From Opisthorchis felineus (taxonomy: Eukaryota; Platyhelminthes; Trematoda; Opisthorchiida; Opisthorchiidae): 64,000 bases of DNA. The notes below the pieces were generated by a model. That model worked only from the letters and a program-made list of their open reading frames with translations. It was not told where the DNA came from and made no database searches. Where the stretch lies: contig SJOL01000554.1 in assembly GCA_004794785.1 (NCBI GenBank), forward strand, positions 1 to 64,000, in the 5' to 3' direction. The number at the start of each line of letters is the position of its first letter. Positions within the stretch are counted from its first letter, which is position 1. Below, piece by piece: positions 48,701-60,700 of the stretch. The position numbers and the translations under genes are program-made.

Positions 48701-51700
48701 TACTGCCAGGTTGCCCAATTCTAAACAGGAGTAGTCGGGATGCTGGGGTCGGGTTCAAACTACGGACCTTCCGGTTCGTAAGCTGGCGCCTTAACCACTG
48801 AGCTATCTGGAGCTCCGTGCCCATGGATTTACTTGTCGATCGCCTCTCGCACAACTGTGTACGAGAAATTCACGAGCGCTCTTTATACCATGACAAACTA
48901 TGACGAATCGCTTACACTGCAGACAGTATAGTACATTACATCTTTTGTAGTACAACTTCGGAAGGAGCATGCAGCAGGCAGAATAAGTGACCACCACTAT
49001 TCGGAGTGTTCAGCCGTGGTGCAGCCTACCCTTCATATGCGTCATACAAATCCTAAGGCAGTGTTAGAGAGGGGGTCGTTGCTTAGGGGAAGTATTATAT
49101 GCAAGTGAGTGTGCATTGGAAAACTCACTCACTATGCAATCGAAGCAAAAGCAAGCTATGTTGTAATTACTGTGTGTGTGTGTGTGATCCTTCCCCCGAA
49201 TTGGTCTCTCTTCCGGGGGGGGGGATTCACTCACTAGTTCATGGTTGATAAGGACCGCTATTAGGGTTGCCTTTTCATTTTTTACCAGTCTAATCACAGG
49301 GCGATCGTTGAGGATGCAATAGATGAATAGGTGCCATCGAAACTCACGTCTCGAGCTAATTTCACTCGTAGTAACCTTCGTCTGGAGATGCTTAACTCTG
49401 AGTTGCGTAAATGATGGACCAAAGTGGAAAAGTTCTTTGATGACACGAGTCTTCAGTCATTCTAAAGTGGTGTTCGTCCCGACTGTGTAAAGAGCCATCT
49501 GGATTGAAAGGAACAAGTGAATTAGTTGTTTTCTCTCGACAGATTACAAATAGTTCCAAGGAGCAAGTGAAGCCGTTGTCATTTTTCAACCTTTTCAGTG
49601 TTCATTGACCTTAAAGGCTGTTCCATTGAGCCTATTTGGGTTTGGCTTAAAGGGAAGTTACCAAGAAAAGTGATAGCAACTAACTGGCGACGGCACTGAG
49701 AGGAAGTTGGAGTACTATAGTCAATTTGGGTCAGTTTCATGGGTTTTTTTAATTGTAATACCTCCTCTCAGGGAATTGGAAGGTTCTCCAGGTACTTCTC
49801 CTCGCGCGACATTAAACATGATAGTGGTGATGGGGGAATCGGATTGCAACTCTTCGGTAAATTAAATCGGTCACATGTCCTGTCTAGTCGAGGAGTTGTA
49901 GAGTGCTTACTTTAGTCGAAATTTCCAAATAGTAGGAAATTGAATTTCGCACATTCGCTGTTGTGGTGCGCATGTACGCGGAGAATACTAAATTCTACAT
50001 GCGCGTTAACATAACAAATTGTTCCTTTATCGACTAACTCACTGTCGTATTTTGTCTGTAACGATGTCGAACTGCGTTTCAATCCTACGTGGATCAATAA
50101 TACTTCAAGCGAATCAAAGTCCAAAAACTTGATCTGAGCGAATCCGCAGCCTAAACAATTCGAAGCTGCATACTCGTTCTCAGCTTGGGTGTTTCATGCA
50201 AACAACCTTTTTCACCGTAACTCAGCTCGAGTTCGAGTGTTACATTGTCGTTTTCACAGTGGGCGGCTCATAGAGAGGAGTTCGAAGATCACGACCGTGC
50301 TGGTAAGAACCACAACTGGAAGGCGCCGATAGTCCAAAACCCCAGCGTCCTATCAAACTCTGCATTTGGGAACAGGACTTTCCCACTCCATCTAGTATCG
50401 TCTTGGTAACTTCCGTATGAGTCGTTCAATGTGAACTCAGCCAGGAGACACAGCTGGCTGTCGACATTGCCAGATACGATGCGAGCACTGGTACTTGTAC
50501 ATCCTGGCGGTCGTCCTAAGTGTGTGACTTTCTAGTCCATCTTCCAACAAATAAATAAACTGATTGGGTGACTACTTCCCACATGGATTTGCCTCCTCAA
50601 CTTTCTTCGTACCCTCAGCTGACGAAACTGTGGTGGTTGGAATCAGGGGCGCACCGCCCGTAGCTGATAAAATGAACTGCACTGGTCCTCGCTTTTAGTT
50701 ATTTGGACATGTTTGTCCAATGCGGTGCCGCTAGAAGTCTTTACACAGAGCAACATGCTCCGGCTATTGTTACTTACTACCAGGTCCCAATCTAGAAGTA
50801 CGTCTCTGGATTAAATCTCTTAAGGGGATAGCATTTGTGGCACATGTCTGTGGTAAATTGGGCGCTTTCCGAATTCGACTGGAATCATTCAACCATGCTC
50901 TGAGGGTTTGATAAAAGTCGTCAACTTTTGGTAATTGATCAGACGGCTTTTGATCTGTTTGCCGAGGTTGGCAACCAAATTGCTGACATTTCGTCACCAT
51001 TCGAGGAGACCTATGCACCCGAGCTACCCATATCCCAACACAATTGTCAACTTATTTTGCAATATTAGCCCCACACTCATTCTACCATACTATACTGTTG
51101 TGATGCGTATTGCACTGTGTCACGTGGCCGTTTTTTTCTTGGCACACCAGTAAATATCTCACCGCACTTTGCGTCCCATGCACTGCTTGGTCAATGAATC
51201 CGTCGGTTTAGTTCTTCGACTGACACGACTCACTTCGTGCAGTTTCTGGGCGACAAATTAGAGGTACTGCCCATTTTTCAGTTAACTCAACTTCACACCC
51301 TTCTTCCTCATTTTTCAGACCGTTTGTGAGCATTTTGGATAGCGAGCAGACGCTGACCAGAAAAATTCAAGACATGGTTATTCGCTGTGTCTCTCAGCTT
51401 GTCCATTCGCAGTACATGAATATCCGTTCCGGTTGGACCAACATTTTCGCGGTGCTACATCGAGTCGCTGCGTCTTCCGACGAGGCACTGGTCGATATGG
51501 CGTTTGAGACCTGCTCGTTCACGGTCACAGAAGTGTTGGCCAATCACATCTCTGTGGTGCTGGATGCATTTCAAGTAAGTCTGGTCAATCCTGCTGCCAA
51601 ATATCCGTTCGGATATCCTACCAGTAAGCTGATCGCCTTATAAATGTGTGCATCAAACCTGTGAGTTACGTCCCATTTCGAGTAGGGTCATGGGGTCGAG

Positions 51701-54700
51701 GTAATCACCTGATCCACGAGCCACACACACACACCCCACTTCCGATCACCTCACTCTCCGTTTTAGTGCGTTCCGGTTACTGGTTTATACTGCCGTTTGT
51801 TCTCCGTATTGACATGTGAATGTCTCATGTTCCAGCTGCTGGTTGGTTGCCTTGGCAACCGGCCTCATTGTTGTTCGGTTACTAGCTTTGTCAGGACAGT
51901 CGTTTTTTCGCCCTAGCGGCTCAGTGCATGCAAAAATACGTATCTCGCGCACTGTTATGTGCTTTCTGATAGTAGTAAGGCGAGGGACGGGACTCGTCAG
52001 TCGCCATGATTTGTGTTTTAAGTTGTTTATCTTGGCAGCTGAGTTTTGGGGAAATCCCTCTCACCTATGCGTAATTTGAGCCCCAACCAGTGGCGGTCTA
52101 CTGGTCTACTGGTGGCCTACTGGTGGTCTACTGTAGGACCCCTCCGCACACAAAGCTCCATCTGAGGAGTGAGCTTATCGGGATTATGAAAAAGTCATTC
52201 GTCACCAGTGAATCAAACATATCAGTCGTTGTGTGCCACGTTATGGATACGCTCCAGTCGCTCAGTCCACTCATTTTGACAACCCGTCAGCTATCCATGT
52301 ATCTTGACCACATCAGCAATCCTTCGTTCTGTCTCGGCCACCGACAGAGTTGAGTTAGCTCAATCCCAATACAACACTCATCGTGACGATAACGTTTGTT
52401 TTGTTACGACAAGACGCCATAATCCATCACACCGCGACCATTTACACTGACCCCCCACGATCCACAACGTATGCGACAAATGGTTCGACTAGCAAGACGA
52501 CCCGGTCGTCACAACCGTTCGATTGTACCTCTCCTGGAAATGTGATTGGAGCATCTTGATCACGGCATGGCCACATAATGCGGTCATTCCGTCTGTCCTG
52601 AGAAGCACACCACTATCCCTGAAGACAATGCTAAGTTGGCACCGCCTCGAGGGACAATACGCAAGGAATGGCTCAAAACTTTCTTACGGTAATGTATTAA
52701 CAAGATATTGGCTTGTAAGTCCAAGCATTTTGAAGTAACTCCGCACTCTCCTTGGGGAGTTATTTGTTGTTCGGTGCGTTTCCGAGCCTCAGTTCCTAGG
52801 TAGTGTTCATAAGGCTTTATTGTCACCCTAATAGGAGGGGGGGGGGTTGTCTCTACACTATTTTTCAATTTTTCAATCTGCTGCATATTTTTTATCGTGT
52901 CACTCTTTGTTACTGCCTTTATTCAGCCATTGGTCAAGCTTTTGAACGACTTTGCATGTAATCCCCACTTTCCGGATATGGCAATGGAAAGCATCCGACT
53001 GACGCGTCTCTGTGCGCACCTGGTCTCCCAACACCGGACCGTGTTTGCCAGTCTACAGTCGTCTGCTTCTAGTACTGCCGCTGTCGAACCCCAGATTGCC
53101 TCGGTTGCTTCCAAGGAACTCGTTACACCTAGCCGTTCTAGCCCTGTCGTACGACGTCCTACGAGCTCAGAACCGATGACCACCTCTGCTACTGACGAAG
53201 ACAACGTGTGGCTGAAGGGCTGGATGCCTGTACTGTGTGAATTGTTTCGAGTCATTAACAGGTAATGTGTCTCTTCGTATGTCTAAACAGTGCTGATCCC
53301 TTTCGTGACGGCTTTCAAGTAGAGAGAAGCCTGGTTACTCAGATTGAAAAGTATCTCATGTGCATACGGCTCCCCACACCAAAAACTACGACTTTCAATG
53401 CTCAGATAGATTGAAAATAACTAGTGTCCAAGCGGGAACCACTGATTTGGATGCCATCACAGGTAATAATCCCATGGACGGAATCTAATTATGCACTTTA
53501 GAGCAAGACTCCCATAGTTCCGGAATGGTTCAGTGTTTAAGGCGCGAGCTTACTGACCGGAGGATCCGTGATTCGAACCCGACATCGGCATCTCGACTGC
53601 TCGTGTCTAGGCTTGTTCAACCTTACAGTATCTCAGCTCTCGTGCTTTTGTCGAGTGGCATGGCAGCTAGGCACAGAAAAAGTGTTACAGCCAAACGATT
53701 ATAATTTTTACTGTTTGATGCAACTCCTGGTGGCAACAATCATCCGGTCCATGGAGGACGTTTGAACGGAAACAGAAATGTATCGAAGGTTGATGTTTGA
53801 CGAAACACCGCAATTCCCAATCGAAAGCTCGAAGTGAAGCGGTGCCTCTAGACACCGCTTCAAACAGCACCCGCTACACAAGGTAGCTTTGAAAAGTCCA
53901 GGTTTCTCGAACCTCACGACGCACTGCACGTCCTCTCTCTCTCTCTCCTACGAGGATACCGACAAAACGTCTATGTGGACTTTGGATTACGGGCTGGTTT
54001 CAATATCGGGCAGTTTTCAGGGAACCAAACCAGAAGCCATATCACTATGTGGAGTGCAGTCGGTAATAGAAATTACAGCCAACCCAGCGAAGACTTATGC
54101 TAATAGCGTTCCGAGTTTTTTCGTTTGTTTGTTCTTTGTGTCTTTAGCCTTGTTTCGCAATAGCGTCGTCAGGTTGATTTCGCAAAGGACCGATGATAGG
54201 GATGTTAGATTGTTTTTCGGTTGTTTGTTCATCTCGGTGACGATATCTCGTTTTTTATTTCGGGTGACTTGCTTGAACAGTTGAAGGCATTTGCCTCAGC
54301 TGTACGGACAAGTGTATACGAAACTAAAGCTCGAAACGGGTTCCATCAAGGCGAAACGTCTCCAAGAAGAGCGGGATTTTGGCTGACCCGAGGGTCTGTT
54401 GTCTGCGCGGGGAGCTCTATGTGTATAAAGTGCCCCCTCCCCTCAGAAGGAGAACCAGATTTTACGCGAGTGCCGATGGTTGTTGGGTGTGAAGATTCTA
54501 TACTGTCCACTGTGCAGTCTGATGTTGGGTGTCAAGGGGTAGGGACCTGCCTAAGGTGAACTCCTTGTTTCAAATTAAGCGACCAGGAAGATTCTGTTCT
54601 TCTTGATTGTGATGCACAGACCTCTACATCGCATGTGAGGCAGAGTTTGCAAGCAGATACGTAGCAATCGCTCCCTCTGCACTTGAAGGGACCAGAGTTG

Positions 54701-57700
54701 ATCGTGTGGATTCACCTTAGTGTCGTAGCTAAAAGAACAGCTTGAGATGAGCCACAACCTCTCGGAAGCGATGGGCCCATGTAAACTGGAGCCATTCATC
54801 AGCCTTAGCATCGCGTTGGCCGATTCCCTTAGATCCTTATGAACTCCGCGAACATACTAGATACATGTGTGTGTTTGAGTGACACTCAACGCAACAATCA
54901 TCCATGTAAGCTTTTTAGCTCAAAGTGCTTATTTTCAACAGCACAATTCCAAACCTATTCGGCAAGAGAACTGAAGCCTTGGTGGCTCAATGGTTAAGGC
55001 GCGAGCTCACTGACCGAACTGTCCGTGGTTCGAACCCAACCTGTCTAGGCTTGGGCAACCTGGAAGTATCTCGGCCCTCGTGCTTCCTTCGGGTGGCACG
55101 GCAGCTAGGCACCGTATGGCTGATCGATTATATTGTCTATTTTCAACAGAACTGCACGTAGAAGGCTAACGTGCTTTCCTGCTCATGCAAACTCATTCGG
55201 TGTCGTTAACCAGAAAGAGGATTTGCATGACACAATTGGACTGGCGTGTCTCACTACCACATAGTCGTAAATCAAAAAGTGCGGTTAGATGGTCAAAGGA
55301 CACAGTAACCTTGGTTGGAATGATCGATTGAAGCTAGGACCAGTTTAATGTGGCGTAATAATTTTAAATCGAAATTGTACCTTGTCTAGCTTGTCAGCGT
55401 CATCGTATACCTACAGTGATGGTATCGGTTTATCACTCCGCGCGAAGGTGATCCACGGTCCGCAATTGTTCGCAGCATGTGCGTTTTTAACGAATGATTT
55501 AGCCGTAGCATTCCTGACTTAAGTAGTGTAGTGACTGCGTGGCATCCAAACCGAGCAACCGCCTTCATTCTTTGTGCTCCGTCGGTCTTCATTCGGTTTG
55601 TTGATAATCCAGGCGATACTAATGAATCATTTACGATCACATGACTGTCTTGTTGACGTCGTTTCTCTATGGCCTCACGCCGATTTACTGACACCAAAAT
55701 TGTAGGAAAACTAATCGTGAATCGGTGTGGGTGGTCTGACTTACTCTCGAGCTCAGATCATTCTCTTGTAAGGGGCATTTTCGGCGAATCTTCTAATATG
55801 TGAGGTTATTCGAAATTTGCGGATAACCCACTTCGTTCTTCGGTCTCATCGTTTCGGTCTCATCAAGCAGGCCTCGGCTTACTGGAATAAAACCTGAACA
55901 AGACTATTCTTTTGCTCTGAGTGCAAATAAGCGATTAGTTAAATGCTTTCGTACGTGGGAAAATATTGATTGTCCATAGTTGACTTTGTTTCTCTCCAAA
56001 CACGGTTCAACTGAGGGTGCGCTGTTGTCGAAGTTCGATCGAAATTCACGTGCTACCAACACGCTTTTCTGCCACTATCGCTGAGCTTCACAACCGTCGG
56101 GTTGTAGCTCCATTGGACACCGACATGTGAAAAACTTTGAGCGGTTGTTGTAGATTTGAAATCCTAGGAAGACGCACGTTTCTAGAGTACGGAAGCGACA
56201 TAGCTTATCCGTATTTCGGCTGTTGAATTCTATGCAGCAGGACGCTTCTTTATCTTCCCGTTCTCCTCTTGAAAACTGTCATCATGATACTCTAGCTACA
56301 CATAGTTCATCGTCAGCATTCAACGAAGGATCAAGCATCCAAGTTATGATGGCGGATCAGTTTCCCCTACTGAAATTTGTCCTGTTCTGGTGATTAGAAC
56401 TGTTCGTTGCCTGCTACAGAGTCGCATTAAGCTTGGACGGCACACTCACCCAGCTTGCAGGTGAGCCAATCGACGTGCTAGATAAATTTGTTTACCTGGG
56501 CAGCTGTATAAGTTCCGGTGGACTGGCTGGAGATTGGATTATTTCTCGAATCGGAAAGGCCATGGCAGCTTCTGCCAACCTCCGACACCTATGGCGCCGA
56601 CGTGACGTCAGTTTGTCTATCAAGGGCGCGACAACAATGCGGTGGTGCGATCCATACTGCTTTATGGATCAGAAACGTGGCCCCTACGCACAGAGGACAT
56701 ACGGAAGATGTCAGTGGTTGATCACCGGTGTCTCCGAAGCATCGGTCAGGTCTGGTGGGAACATCGGATTAGTCATGTTGAGATATAACAAATGTTCCTA
56801 GGAAGAAGGAGCTCACCCACGATAGATGAATTACTCACTCTTCATAGGTTATGCTGGTTAGGACATGTAGTCCGCATGTCAGAAGACCATCTGCCTCACA
56901 GAGCTCTTCTTACCCAGCCCTGTGCTAAGTGGAAGCGACCGAGAGGTGGACAGTGTATGACCTGGCAACGAAGTAGGAAAACACTAACCAGTAAACTTAG
57001 TCGGATGGACAATTGCCGCCTCCCTAGATGGGGACTCCGGGACTCAAATCATCGGTGGTTAGTGACATTGGCAGAAATGGCCCAACCGCGCAGTCAGTGG
57101 CGCTCGTGTATCAAAGCTATCGCCTTTAATGCGTAGCTACCCAATTTCCGAACAAACTGAACATGCCTTCACCTCGAAGGCTTGGTTGTATGTCCCACAC
57201 TCCCACTTTCCGTTGATCGAAACTGTAGAAGCTGGAACCAATGTGCTTATGGTACACGGTTTATAGCTGATAAATTGATTGATTGGTTGGTGGGACGCAT
57301 GCCTCCTCCCCTCTCGAAGTAACAGTTTTGAGCTCGGGAAAACGTTCGACCGTCCATTCCGGTACCCTTCATGTTGCCAGTAGATTTTTGGGTTTTCAGT
57401 TCAAACGCAGCACCAGTGTACATGCTTGCGGGTTAGCTAACCGATCAATAATCCAAGCGTTCTTGGTGTCATTTGACTAAACGGCTGACTGTTTCACAAC
57501 TGGCTCAAAGCTTTGTGAAAGTTTGTAGGTTGTGGGGGTGGATAGGCGTCGTCGTGTATTTCACCTAGGAGACAAGGCTTTCTTTTGACGAACGGTGTAT
57601 GAGAAGAACTTCCTGTGGTACTAATGTCTTCATGTTCATCATCATCATTATTGTCAGGTGTAAGAATCGCGTACTTGTCGTACAGTGGTTGTATGACTCA

Positions 57701-60700
57701 TCGCAACAAAGTATGCCAAAAGCGGTTTCTTTGAGCCGTCACGTGGGCGTCTACTCAATCCAGAACGTTTTCCAATTTCTCCATAATTCACGGTTCATAA
57801 AAGAGACATCTTTAACGGTTGCATATGGTTTGTACTAGGTAGTATGAGAGTATAAAACAGAATGCTTGCGGATCAAATATGTAAACCGTGACATTGGGCT
57901 CAATTTCTCGTACCAACAATTCTCCATCCAGTTATCACTTAATCGGAGCTATTCACCGGCTGCTGACGCTAATAGCGCGCGGTTGTTGTTGTACGGGTGG
58001 GATCAAGTTTTGTGGGTTAGAGAATCGGAGTGTGGGTTCCCTGTTCATCATCCCATGTATGATAAAATACAATCATGTGGTTCATTTTAAAAACAGAATT
58101 GACATATTCACCTCTTTCTTGTGTTCAAAATCGCCGTGTTTACGCTTCGAACTGTTGTTGCCCAGTTGGCAGCGCGCCACCTCACTGGCGAGTGTTCAGT
58201 AGCTCATAATCGGTTAATATCAGTCAGGTATCGCTGTGCATGCCTGTACGAATGAATGTTCTGCCACCCGCGGTCATTTGTCTGCCTGTTTGATTTCAAC
58301 CCCCGTTATAAGCTATCAACTATCATATCGGCGTCTCACGAATCGATCAGTTTTCTAATCATTACGGATTCATCGATCATATACGGGCTTGGGAAGTACC
58401 TCCTGTTTTGAAAACACTGTTTAGAAAACATTGTTGTTGTCCATTGCAATCTGGCTGATTCATGGCTCAGTGGTTGGAGCGCGAATTTACTGACCGGAAG
58501 GTCCGTGGTTCGAACCCGACCTCTGTCTCTCGACTTCCCCTGTCTAGGTTTGGGCAACCTGGCAGTATCCCAGCCCTCGTGCTTCCTTCTGGTGGCATGG
58601 CAGTCAGGCACCGAAAGGGTGTTACAGCTGAGCGATTTTTTTATACTGACCCTTGGATACACTTGCCGCTTTTCGTTTGGACCCTCACCAAATTACTGTC
58701 TTCTCACATATCCTTTTTTATGTACCCTTCACATTAGTTGCAAGCTAGACGTCCGTACTCGGGGTCTTACAATATTCTTCGACATACTCAAGACCTACGG
58801 AGATCAGTTCAAACCGCTGTGGTGGCGCGAAACATTCACAATCATCTTCCGCGTGTTTCAGCACTTTCGGGCCCCGTCTTTGTCCAGTCATTACCAGCCC
58901 TCCGCGGCCACCACCACCTCATCATCGTACAATAACAGCCTGTCATCGATGGAGCAGACCGAGTGGATGAACACAACCTGCAACCACACCCTGTTCTCCA
59001 TCGTGGATGTTTTTACGCAGTATTATGACACGCTGTCCTCCATACTACTAGGTAAGTCGTCTCAGACGTCAAGGTCAGAGTCGTGCTGTTTCCTGGCCCT
59101 TGCTCCACAACAAAATCAGACAATCAGACAATGTCGAATAGTTTTCAGTCCTCGCGGGAGGCTTGATGAATTATCAAAGCGTGAATTTCGAATCTGATCA
59201 GATGTCCATCAGAAAGATAGGGACGGATCCCGAAAGGTTCAGGCGCATGAGTTGTTTCGTCCCATCCCACGCGAGGAAATCCTCTCCAAGGGGGAGGGCT
59301 ATTTCAATGTGTTGAGATTACTCTAGTTGTGTTCTCTGTCGAGCAGAATCGAACATTTCCTGCCCCCTCCCCCCGAATGGCTTGGTACATCGACAAGAAG
59401 AAATACAGTGTACATACCTAGGTCATTGACTCTGAGTTACGCTCGGCGGTCTAGCCAGACTACTGTTGTCATAAGCATCATCTCGTCTCATTTGTGGGCA
59501 CTTCTTGAATGGAATTGGCATAACTCCGAACCGTTTTCACAGCGCTGTACGCTGGAAAATATCACTACCTTGACAACAATCAATGCTACTCGGTATGTGT
59601 GAATGTTCACATCGAATTCGTTCCTATGACTACTGAAATCCACAGCTCTCCTCGTTGGTAGTCGCGGTATTTCCTGTCCGGTCTTGCTCGAGTTAGCTCA
59701 CTGGTTAAGGCGCCACCTTATTAATTGGACGATCCGTGGTTCGAACCCAACCTCGGTATCTCGACTACTCCCGTCTAGGCTTAGGAAATCTGGCAGTATC
59801 TCAGCCCCCATACTTCCCTCAGGTAACATGGTAGCCACGCATCGAAAGGGTGTTACGGTGGGCCATCCGTTTGAGTTGTTTGTATGAAACAGTTGGAACA
59901 ACGTTGAGTGATTTCACACCCTGGGGTAAATTGTTGGACGTTTCGGATTTAAACGTGGTCGTCAAGATGACTAGGTTCTCTTCCCGCACCAGAGTGCTGG
60001 GATTCAGTCACACTACCCTATCTGAACTACGTGTCATTACGTGTTGGAGATTGAAAAAACTGCTGTCTATCTGACAAACACAGGCGTTATCCTAAACTAC
60101 TGGCCCTCCCGTACGTACGTGGTATACGCTAGTGTTACCTCATCAATGTTTAGTCGAGTCAGAATACTGTGCACAGAAAAAATCGACCGAGTCGGAGCAC
60201 AAATTCACGAAAGTGGATTTTGATTAGACGGCAGTTAAAAATGGTATTTGCTCCGATAAGGAATAAAACGATACGGCGAACAGTTCATACAAAGCAGGAA
60301 AATGTGAGGTTATTCAAAGTGTGTTGAACACAGCCAACATTAGCTTGGCCAACATCAAAGGGGAAGAACATCACGGAAAAAACGCCCAGTATTGATACAG
60401 TTGAAGAATTGAAGGAGATCGAAAGGACTGGAGATTGCATGTATGAAGTCAAGTACAACGCTTTTAATAAGACGCTCACGAGGCAAACGGCCCAGGAACT
60501 CCACACCAGAATTGGGGAACAACCCACCCACCAAGAACTGTACATGAGTATGGGGCGCTGGTCAAAGGCTTGGCCATGGCAAAACATGTGCAAGACACAG
60601 GACATGGAGTAGATCTGGAAAATGTGGAAGTCCCAATACAGGGACTACGATTCACGTCACAGTGACTGATGGCCGAGGCAGTGGAAATCGCCAAGCATCT

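Noticed and set aside
54335..54365. CGAAACGTC, a motif typical of Penelope hammerheads
   Set aside because: No CTGATGA core lies at a usable distance.
60285..60605. Minus-strand 106-codon frame with hydrophobic stretches
   Set aside because: It is the antisense shadow of the Penelope-like remnant.
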